The notes beneath the pieces were generated by a model that ran no database searches, was not told the DNA's origin, and saw nothing but the letters and a program-made list of their open reading frames with translations. Positions 1 through 5,526 of a stretch of DNA of 5,526 nucleotides are shown one piece after another (the first letter of the stretch is position 1; each line of letters begins with the position of its first letter). This stretch comes from an uncultured Saprospiraceae bacterium (GTDB lineage Bacteria > Bacteroidota > Bacteroidia > Chitinophagales > Saprospiraceae). The translations under genes were made by a program, and so were the position numbers. The stretch is from NCBI GenBank assembly GCA_937127195.1, contig CAKZLT010000043.1, forward strand, positions 1 to 5,526. Direction: 5' to 3'.

Positions 1-1
1 A

Positions 2-1072
2 AAATTAGAGGTAGTACTTGAAGCTAGTCTTCACGAGGTTATTGATGAAGAATGTGAAAGACTACAAAAACAAATAGCTCAGTTACCTGTTAACTCTGTT
101 GTTATTAAAGAAAAAAGTAAAGCTGTTGAGAAAGTTAATAATCCTGTTTTTTGGAAAAACCTGACTGCAGATAAATTAGAATTCCTTAGAGTAGAAATAC
201 TTCCTCTTATGCGAACTATTTCTGGTGTAGACTATAAAGCTATGCGTTTTGAGAAAGATGTTTTAGAGGTTTCTTTGGTGAAAATGAAAGATGAGGAGGA
301 AAAGTATGACAACTTAAAAGAAGCTTTAATTGAACGTATATCAGGTTTGCCACTTTCATTAAATGTTGTAGCCAAACAGCAAGAACTGATTAGAGATGCT
401 CAAAGGTTACATTTCTGGACTAATATTAATGAAGAAAAATTCATTGATTTAATTGACAAACTTTCTCCTTTAGCTAGGTTCATTGATAGTAGAGGAGAAA
501 CTACATCACCTTCTAGATTCAATTTCGAAGATGAATTAGTTGCTAAAGAAATAGTTGAGTTTGGTCCGCAAAATGAAGCTGTAAGTATTACTTGCTATAG
601 AGAAATGGTTGAAGAAAAAATTAGGGAGTTGACAGAGTCAAACCCAATACTTCAGAAAATAATTAATGGACAAACTATAACTGAGGAAGAAATACAAACT
701 CTTGCTTATGAGTTACATGAAGAAAACCCACATATTACTATTGGATTACTAAAAAGAGTATATCAAAATAGAAAAGCCAAATTTCTACAGTTTATAAAAC
801 ATATTTTAGGTCTTGAAGTCTTAGAAACATTTACGGAAAGTGTTGCCAATGCTTTTGATGCCTTTATTCTAGAACATAATTATTTATCTAGTAGACAACT
901 ACAGTTTTTAGATATTCTAAAAAAATACATTTTAGAAAAAGGAAACTTAGAAAAGAAAAACTTAATAGAATCACCTTTTACTATGATTCATCCAGAGGGA
1001 ATAAGAGGAGTGTTTTCTCCACAAGAAATAAACCAAATACTACAATTAACAAATAAAATATTAGCTGCATAA
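2..1072 (+). CDS. hsdR: Type I restriction enzyme R subunit, C-terminal part (5' truncated by window edge)
   Basis: This is the C-terminal 356 codons of the restriction/translocation subunit of a Type I restriction-modification enzyme. HsdR binds the HsdM2-HsdS core at unmethylated targets, pumps DNA using ATP and cuts at a distance. The frame is open from the first full codon (base 2) to the TAA at 1070-1072, so the gene began upstream; the ATG at 209 is only an internal methionine. The piece is helical and charged. Its early part (KLEVVLEAS, FWKNL, ILPLMR, YKAMRFEKD) resembles the linker after the helicase domains. The rest matches the EcoEI-type R C-terminal domain that contacts the methylase core, including RVYQNRKAKFLQFIKHILGL and, near fragment residue 325, PFT..HPEGIRGVF. 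The PD-(D/E)xK nuclease and the DEAD-box helicase motifs lie outside the window and cannot be checked. The gene overlaps hsdM by one base, as expected for an hsdRMS operon. The subunit assignment is firm; placing it in the EcoEI-like (IB) branch is an inference from the C-terminal domain. Confidence 0.93.
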   Translation, partial: KLEVVLEASLHEVIDEECERLQKQIAQLPVNSVVIKEKSKAVEKVNNPVFWKNLTADKLEFLRVEILPLMRTISGVDYKAMRFEKDVLEVSLVKMKDEEEKYDNLKEALIERISGLPLSLNVVAKQQELIRDAQRLHFWTNINEEKFIDLIDKLSPLARFIDSRGETTSPSRFNFEDELVAKEIVEFGPQNEAVSITCYREMVEEKIRELTESNPILQKIINGQTITEEEIQTLAYELHEENPHITIGLLKRVYQNRKAKFLQFIKHILGLEVLETFTESVANAFDAFILEHNYLSSRQLQFLDILKKYILEKGNLEKKNLIESPFTMIHPEGIRGVFSPQEINQILQLTNKILAA

Positions 1073-1074
1073 TG
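1070..1074 (+). promoter_or_regulatory. TAATG stop/start junction coupling hsdR to hsdM
   Basis: The hsdR stop TAA and the hsdM start ATG share one base. The preceding 20 bases are A/T-rich and hold no purine-rich Shine-Dalgarno match at normal spacing. Ribosomes finishing hsdR probably restart here, which would tie methylase output to nuclease output. The coupling itself is inferred from geometry. Any separate promoter that lets methylase accumulate first would have to lie inside hsdR coding sequence; none was recognised. Confidence 0.7.
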
Positions 1075-2730
1075 TTACAAAACAACCCTAAATTAAAAGC
1101 TTTAATCGTAAGTCTTTGGAATACCTTCTGGAGTGGTGGTATTGCAAACCCCATTACTGCCATTGAGCAAATTACTTACTTACTATTTATTAAAAGACTT
1201 GACGAACTAGAAAGTAAAAGAGAACGTGATGCAGAATGGAGTGAAGAAAAGTATGATTCTAAATTTGATGGAGAATATACGCCTTGGATAGATGAAAGTT
1301 TATACAGACCTAAACCAGATGCTACAGATGCAGAGAAAGAAGGATTATACAAAACAAGAGAAAAAGCTTTAACTTCAAGACCAAAAAAGGAATTGAAGTG
1401 GAGTTTCTTTAAGTCTATGCCAGCTGATAAAATGCTACTTCATTTTAGAAATAACGTGTTTCCTCATATTAAAGATTTGAATGACGAGACTTCTTCTTTT
1501 ACTAAGCATATGAAGAATGCTGTTTTTATTATTCAAAAACCATCATTGCTGGTAGAAGCTGTTAAAAAAGTAGATGAAATATTTGTAGAGATTGAAGATG
1601 ATGCCAAAGATGGGAAACAATCTTTCCAAGATATACAAGGTGACGTATATGAAATGTTGTTAAAGGAAATCGCTACAGCAGGAAAGAATGGTCAATTCCG
1701 TACTCCAAGACATTTAATAAAACTATTAGCAGAACTTACAGAGCCGAAATTAGGGCATAAAATAGCAGACCCAGCTTGTGGTACAGGAGGTTTTTTATTA
1801 GGCGCATATCAATATATTTTAAGTGATTTAGTACGAAAAAAAGAACCTGAACTCTTACAATCAGATGAAGATGGTTTTATGCGTGCTTCTATATCTTCTG
1901 TACTAGATAAAAAAAATAAGCAAATACTAAACGATAGTTTTTATGGATTTGATATAGATACTACAATGGTGCGTTTGGGCTTAATGAACCTTATGATGCA
2001 CGGTGTAGACAATCCTCATATCGAATACAAAGATACTTTAAGTAAGAATTACAATGAAAGTGGGAATTATGATATAGTACTCGCTAACCCACCTTTTACA
2101 GGTAAGCTAGACAAAGGAGATGTAAATCCAGACTTAGGAATAGATACAGGTTCTACAGAGTTATTATTCCTAGCTCGAATTTCTAAAATGTTACGTGCAG
2201 GTGGTAAAGCTGCGGTAATTATACCTGAGGGTGTATTGTTTGGGAGTTCTAAAGCTCAAAAAGCTACTAGAAAAATATTGCTAAAAGACAACCAACTAGA
2301 AGCAGTTGTTTCTTTGCCTGCTGGTGCTTTTAAGCCATATACTGGTGTTAAAACAGCTATTTTGGTATTTACAAAGGTTGAAGAAAATAGCCAAAATTGG
2401 CACACTGATAAAGTTTGGTTTTATGCTTTAGAAAATGATGGCTACAGCTTAGATGATAACCGCAGAAAATTAAAAGAAAACCCACTACCTACGGTGAAAA
2501 GTGATTATGCATTAAGAAAAACAGCAAAATACATTAACCGTAAAAACTATTTTTTTGTACCGCTAACCGAAATACAAGAAAACGACTTAGATTTAAGTTA
2601 TAACAGATATAAAGAGTATGAATACACAGAGCAAAGCTACGAGCCACCAAAAGAAATTTTAAAAAAATTAATGGAAATGGAAAAAGGCATTTTAGCAGAT
2701 ATGAAAGAACTAAATGACTTGATAGGATGA
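1072..2730 (+). CDS. hsdM: Type I DNA methyltransferase M subunit (N6-adenine)
   Basis: This is a complete 552-residue modification subunit. It transfers a methyl group from S-adenosylmethionine to the N6 of adenine at sites chosen by HsdS, and is needed for both protection and cleavage. Residues 1 to about 165 look like the HsdM N-terminal helical domain (FWSGGIANPITAIEQITYLL, then LFIKRLDELE). The catalytic N6-MTase domain follows. GQFRTPRH at 207-214 is the usual GQFYTPR-type motif, with Arg where Tyr is common. Motif I, the SAM-binding loop DPACGTGG, is at 233-240; a motif II-type acidic residue is in GFDID (D294); catalytic motif IV NPPF is at 339-342. All key residues are present, so it should be active. 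The C-terminal part (about 470-552) is charged and ends in a predicted helix that probably packs against HsdS. The start is the ATG in TAATG at the hsdR stop; the HsdM N-terminal domain begins right after it, which supports this choice. No good Shine-Dalgarno sequence is visible, so translational coupling is likely. The stop lies inside the ATGA overlap with hsdS. Confidence 0.97.
   Translation: MLQNNPKLKALIVSLWNTFWSGGIANPITAIEQITYLLFIKRLDELESKRERDAEWSEEKYDSKFDGEYTPWIDESLYRPKPDATDAEKEGLYKTREKALTSRPKKELKWSFFKSMPADKMLLHFRNNVFPHIKDLNDETSSFTKHMKNAVFIIQKPSLLVEAVKKVDEIFVEIEDDAKDGKQSFQDIQGDVYEMLLKEIATAGKNGQFRTPRHLIKLLAELTEPKLGHKIADPACGTGGFLLGAYQYILSDLVRKKEPELLQSDEDGFMRASISSVLDKKNKQILNDSFYGFDIDTTMVRLGLMNLMMHGVDNPHIEYKDTLSKNYNESGNYDIVLANPPFTGKLDKGDVNPDLGIDTGSTELLFLARISKMLRAGGKAAVIIPEGVLFGSSKAQKATRKILLKDNQLEAVVSLPAGAFKPYTGVKTAILVFTKVEENSQNWHTDKVWFYALENDGYSLDDNRRKLKENPLPTVKSDYALRKTAKYINRKNYFFVPLTEIQENDLDLSYNRYKEYEYTEQSYEPPKEILKKLMEMEKGILADMKELNDLIG
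2727..2730 (+). promoter_or_regulatory. ATGA overlap coupling hsdM to hsdS
   Basis: The hsdS ATG overlaps the hsdM TGA by four bases, the commonest geometry for termination-reinitiation. The only purine run (AGG) touches the start codon and is too close to act as a ribosome binding site. Coupled translation would help keep the M and S subunits in proportion for M2S assembly. The overlap is seen directly; the coupling is inferred. Confidence 0.72.
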
Positions 2731-4106
2731 TAACTGAAAAATTTGACAGTCTTTTTGATTTTGCTAAAAAGTCAAAAGTTAAAGCTGGAGATGGGTTACA
2801 AGAAGGAACTTATCCTTTTTACACCTCTAGTCCTATATTAAAAAAGCGACTAGAAACTGCACAACATTTTGAAGATTCTTTGATATTTGGTACTGGAGGT
2901 AGTGCAAGTGTTCATTTTGCCAATGAACCTTTTTCAACTTCGACGGATTGTATTGTTGCTTTGAAAAAAAAGGGTAAAGAAATAAATGAAAAATTTGTGT
3001 TTTATTATTTATTCGGTAATATCCATATTTTAGAAGAGGGATTTAAGGGAGCAGGATTAAAGCATATTTCAAAAAAATATATTCAAGCTCTTGAGATACC
3101 AATTTATCCCATAGATGTTCAAAACAAAATAGTAGCTCTATTAGACAAAGCCAGTTTTTTGATACAACAAAGAGAAAATAGCATTGTCTTGCTAGATGAA
3201 TTGTTAAGAGCTCAGTTTCTGAAAATGTTTGGAAAATCTAATGACCAATTCGATTTTTGGGAAGACGTACAGATTAAATCTCTAGTATATGAAAGAAAGA
3301 ACTCTATGAGAACAGGGCCATTTGGAAGTAATCTTAAGCATTCTGAATTTATTGAAAATGGTCCAGTAGCTGTTCTTGGAATCGACAATGCTGTAAAAAA
3401 TACTTTTCAATGGAAGCAGAGACGATTTATAACAAATGAAAAATATGAATATTTAAAAAGGTACAAAGTATTTCCTAGAGATGTTATTGTCACTATCATG
3501 GGAACTGTAGGTCGTTCAGCTGTAATACCTAATGATATCCCTTTGGCAATTAATACTAAGCACTTAGCATGTATTTCTTTAGACCCAGATAAATGCAATC
3601 CATATTATTTAGCTTATTCTATTCATTCAAACCCTTACGTTCATCATCAAATGAGAGCTAGAGAAAAAGGAGCAATAATGGCAGGGTTAAATTTGACTAT
3701 TATTAAAGAATTAAAATTAAAAGACTCTCCAATCACTCTACAAAATAAATTCGAATCTATTTATCATGAAATAGAAGCCCAAAAAGAAACATTAACTCAA
3801 TCTAAAACTGAATTAGAAAATTTGTATAATGCTTTGTTGCAAAGGGCTTTTAGTGGGCAGTTAAATCTAAATATAGACCTAGAATTGGATGCTTTACTAG
3901 CGGAAATAGATATAGAAAAAGAAGTAAATGATATTAGAGATATTGCTACTGTGTATGCAAGCAGATTAATAGAAAGATTCGATAAGCAAGAGTTTGAAAA
4001 CTCTCTCCAGTATAAACAAGCTAAACATGTAGTCTTTCAGCTATTAAAAGAGGGAGATGCTAAGCAATATTTTGATGGAGAAAGTGTAAAAATAAAACTA
4101 TTATGA
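2727..4106 (+). CDS. hsdS: Type I restriction-modification specificity S subunit with C-terminal extension
   Basis: This is a complete 459-residue DNA-recognition subunit. It sets the bipartite target and bridges two HsdM (and two HsdR) subunits. The layout is the usual pseudo-repeat: TRD1 about 1-127 (YPFYTSS, then LIFGTGGSASVHF and STDCIVAL); helical spacer 1 at 128-169 (P-DVQNKIVALLDKAS to FLKMFG); TRD2 about 180-334; helical spacer 2 at 335-380 (P-TLQNKFESIYHEIEAQ to QRAFSGQLN). The two TRDs are unlike each other in sequence, so the half-sites should differ. TRD2 carries very recognisable blocks: MRTGPFGSNL starting at residue 194, then VLGIDNAVKN, TIMGTVGRSAV and GAIMAGLNL. After spacer 2 there is an extra tail of about 79 residues (381-459), acidic and helical and ending in QYFDGESVKIKLL; classic HsdS proteins end soon after spacer 2. 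The start is the ATG of the ATGA overlap with hsdM, and TRD1 begins almost immediately. The target sequence cannot be read from the protein alone. The identity is firm; the tail's role is unknown. Confidence 0.96.
   Translation: MITEKFDSLFDFAKKSKVKAGDGLQEGTYPFYTSSPILKKRLETAQHFEDSLIFGTGGSASVHFANEPFSTSTDCIVALKKKGKEINEKFVFYYLFGNIHILEEGFKGAGLKHISKKYIQALEIPIYPIDVQNKIVALLDKASFLIQQRENSIVLLDELLRAQFLKMFGKSNDQFDFWEDVQIKSLVYERKNSMRTGPFGSNLKHSEFIENGPVAVLGIDNAVKNTFQWKQRRFITNEKYEYLKRYKVFPRDVIVTIMGTVGRSAVIPNDIPLAINTKHLACISLDPDKCNPYYLAYSIHSNPYVHHQMRAREKGAIMAGLNLTIIKELKLKDSPITLQNKFESIYHEIEAQKETLTQSKTELENLYNALLQRAFSGQLNLNIDLELDALLAEIDIEKEVNDIRDIATVYASRLIERFDKQEFENSLQYKQAKHVVFQLLKEGDAKQYFDGESVKIKLL
4103..4106 (+). 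promoter_or_regulatory. ATGA overlap coupling hsdS to the downstream ATPase gene
   Basis: The ATPase ATG overlaps the hsdS TGA by four bases. The sequence just upstream (AAAATAAAACTATT) has no Shine-Dalgarno sequence; the nearest GGAG is more than 20 bases away. This places the ATPase under the same translation regime as hsdS and is the best local evidence that it belongs functionally to the restriction operon. The overlap is seen directly; the functional link is inferred. Confidence 0.72.
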
Positions 4107-5526
4107 AGCTTTTAAATTTACAAATACAAGATGAATTCAGAAGTTTGCACAAAGGCTTCAGTATAGATTTTCATAAGAGCATAGACTCTATGGATACTTT
4201 TCAGCCCTTTTGTTTTGCAGGCTTAAATGGTAGTGGAAAATCCAATGTACTAGAAGCTTTAGCTTCAATATTCTACCATTTAGAGTTCTGTGTTGCTAAG
4301 TTTCGGCCACAAAATTTTGATAAACATTTTAGGAGACATATAAGCACCCCTAACGCCTATTCTTTAGAGTATTTGATAGGGAAAAATAATGGAGATAGTT
4401 ACACGTTAACTAACTTCTATAAAGTTAGAATAGTAAAAAAGTGCAATCAGAAAAAAGAGAAAAACAACGAGCCAAAATTATATATAAAAAGCTATCCATT
4501 TGACGATTCTGTTGAGGAAAAAGAAATCTCAATGTTGCCTTCGGAGCATAATGATGTGTCAGCAGAAGCTAAAGATTATTTACCAGACTTAGTTGTAGCT
4601 TATTCGTCAGGAGAAAACGAAACCTTGAGTTTACCTTTCATAAAGAACCGTTTAATAAATTTCGATAAGTACTGCGAGGACTATAAAAAAGAAATTTTAT
4701 TTAATGAGCCAGAGTCTAGTCTAATTTATATAGATGAAGGAATGAGTCAGGCAGTTTTGTTATCGGCGCTTTTGTTTGAAGATAAAAAGACTCTTAAGCC
4801 CTTAAAAAAAGAACTTGGCATAGTAGCATTACAAAGTTTTACTATTCATTTAAACAACCTGCGTCTAAAGCAAGATACAGATATTACTCAACGACCACTT
4901 CTATTTCATATAGAAACTGTATTGGATAAGTTGAAGAAATGTGCAAGTTCATGGTATGAAGAAGCTAAAGATACTCTTGGACAAGGAGGGAGGACACACT
5001 CTGTAACAAGCCTAGATTTCTTTGTAGATGATGCCACCAAAGTAGCTTTTAAAAAACATTTTAGAACCTCATTTGAGCTCTTTCGTTTTTTTCAAGTATT
5101 GTATGAATTAAATTCCAATATTGTATCCGAAAGAATCAAAGAAGACGTCTACAGTTCAAAAGGATTTTACACGAAAGGAAAATTACCTGTTGCAGCTCCA
5201 ATAGATACTGTTTTCCATTTTCTAGATTATAAAATTTTAAAAAAAATAAAAGGAAAAAAAGAACCAATACCACTATTGTTAAGAGAGTTTTCGGATGGAG
5301 AACAACAGTTTTTGCATACAGTAGGTATTTGTTTAATGCTAAAAGACAGAAGAACACTTTTGCTTTTAGATGAGCCTGAAACGCATTTTAATCCTGCTTG
5401 GAGGGCTAAATTTATAAAGATATTGAATGATAGTATTTATGCTGGTAGATTAAAGAATCTTCCTAATGGAGACTTTAATGTACATTTATTAAAAGATGTA
5501 ATTCTTACCTCTCACTCTCCATTCAT
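4103..5526 (+). CDS. Restriction system-associated ABC/SMC-like AAA ATPase (3' end beyond window)
   Basis: The frame is open from ATG 4103 to the window end with no stop: 474 full codons plus two bases. The motifs are those of an ABC/SMC/OLD-type ATPase. The N-terminus (MKLLNLQIQDEFRSLHKGFS) looks like the first strands of an AAA_23/RecF-like fold. Walker A GLNGSGKS is at 40-47, AYSSGENETLSLPF at 166-179, a signature-like FSDGEQQ at 396-402 (in place of LSGGQ), Walker B with D-loop LLLLDEPETHFNP ending at 431, and an H-loop TSHSPF at 469-474. Between Walker A and the signature lie about 350 residues without a clear long coiled coil. A lysine-rich, probably disordered stretch (about 108-130) sits inside this region. 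No CxxC zinc hook is seen, so it is not RloC-like. From memory it fits the 'restriction system-associated AAA family ATPase' family found beside Type I genes; Septu PtuA or OLD-like ATPases are more distant relatives. It starts inside the hsdS stop (ATGA), so it should be co-expressed with the restriction enzyme. A C-terminal effector domain such as TOPRIM could lie past the edge. The ATPase call is firm; its biological role is inferred. Confidence 0.9.
   Translation, partial: MKLLNLQIQDEFRSLHKGFSIDFHKSIDSMDTFQPFCFAGLNGSGKSNVLEALASIFYHLEFCVAKFRPQNFDKHFRRHISTPNAYSLEYLIGKNNGDSYTLTNFYKVRIVKKCNQKKEKNNEPKLYIKSYPFDDSVEEKEISMLPSEHNDVSAEAKDYLPDLVVAYSSGENETLSLPFIKNRLINFDKYCEDYKKEILFNEPESSLIYIDEGMSQAVLLSALLFEDKKTLKPLKKELGIVALQSFTIHLNNLRLKQDTDITQRPLLFHIETVLDKLKKCASSWYEEAKDTLGQGGRTHSVTSLDFFVDDATKVAFKKHFRTSFELFRFFQVLYELNSNIVSERIKEDVYSSKGFYTKGKLPVAAPIDTVFHFLDYKILKKIKGKKEPIPLLLREFSDGEQQFLHTVGICLMLKDRRTLLLLDEPETHFNPAWRAKFIKILNDSIYAGRLKNLPNGDFNVHLLKDVILTSHSPF

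Noticed and set aside
209..1072. ATG at 209 as the start of a separate small gene
   Set aside because: The same frame is open back to base 2 and the upstream residues continue the HsdR C-terminal region, so this is an internal methionine of a truncated hsdR.
981..1163. Minus-strand open frame of 60 codons across the hsdR/hsdM junction
   Set aside because: It lies antisense to well-supported coding sequence on both sides; its hydrophobic look comes from reverse-reading A-rich codons.
2658..2670. T_TTA_AAA slippery heptamer near the end of hsdM, and a similar one near 5238 in the ATPase gene
   Set aside because: These heptamers arise readily in A/T-rich coding DNA; both frames continue intact and no stimulatory structure or alternative product is evident.
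3407..3598. Minus-strand open frame of 63 codons inside hsdS
   Set aside because: It is antisense to the conserved TRD2 region, with no recognisable domain or start signal.
5136..5357. Minus-strand open frame of 73 codons resembling a small membrane protein
   Set aside because: It is antisense to the ATPase. The Leu/Phe-rich stretch is the complement of lysine-rich codons (AAA to TTT), so it is a composition artefact.
4103..5526. ATPase as RloC or PrrC (anticodon nuclease linked to Type I loci)
   Set aside because: There is no CxxC zinc hook or long coiled coil as in RloC. Walker B lies at residue 423, far later than expected for the N-terminal ATPase of PrrC, and no anticodon-nuclease motif is seen in the visible part.
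1..5526. CRISPR array, tRNA/rRNA, insertion sequence, inverted repeats flanking hsdS TRDs, or attachment site
   Set aside because: The window is almost wholly coding with no spaced direct repeats, no cloverleaf-like sequence, no transposase, and no obvious long DNA repeats between the hsdS halves that would mark an inversion switch.

Overview
The window is a tightly packed, single-direction (+ strand) operon fragment encoding a Type I restriction-modification system followed by a less familiar ATPase gene. In order it holds: the 3' end of hsdR (motor/nuclease subunit, C-terminal 356 codons only), a complete hsdM (N6-adenine methyltransferase, 552 aa), a complete hsdS (specificity subunit, 459 aa), and the 5' part of a gene for an ABC/SMC-like AAA-family ATPase (474 codons visible, open at the right edge).

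The DNA is strongly A+T-rich (about one third G+C by eye). None of the three visible start codons has a convincing, well-placed Shine-Dalgarno sequence. Both traits, together with the style of the proteins, suggest a Bacteroidota bacterium, probably a flavobacterium-like lineage. That is an inference from composition and family resemblance, not a demonstrated assignment.

There is essentially no non-coding DNA. The hsdR stop and hsdM start share one base (TAATG), and the hsdM/hsdS and hsdS/ATPase junctions are both ATGA four-base overlaps. All four genes are therefore probably co-transcribed and translationally coupled. No promoter, terminator, RNA gene, CRISPR array, insertion sequence or attachment site is visible. 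The promoter should lie upstream of hsdR and the terminator beyond the right edge.

Functionally, HsdM2-HsdS methylates an adenine in each half of a bipartite target, and HsdR joins to translocate and cleave unmodified DNA such as phage genomes. The ATPase is the most interesting part. It has a Walker A motif, an SDGEQQ signature-like motif, a DEPET Walker B motif and an SHSP H-loop, and it lacks the zinc hook of RloC. It resembles the 'restriction system-associated AAA ATPase' type and the ATPases of OLD/Septu-like defence systems. Its overlap with hsdS suggests a composite defence island in which an SMC-like ATPase, possibly with a nuclease partner just outside the window, works with or backs up the Type I enzyme.
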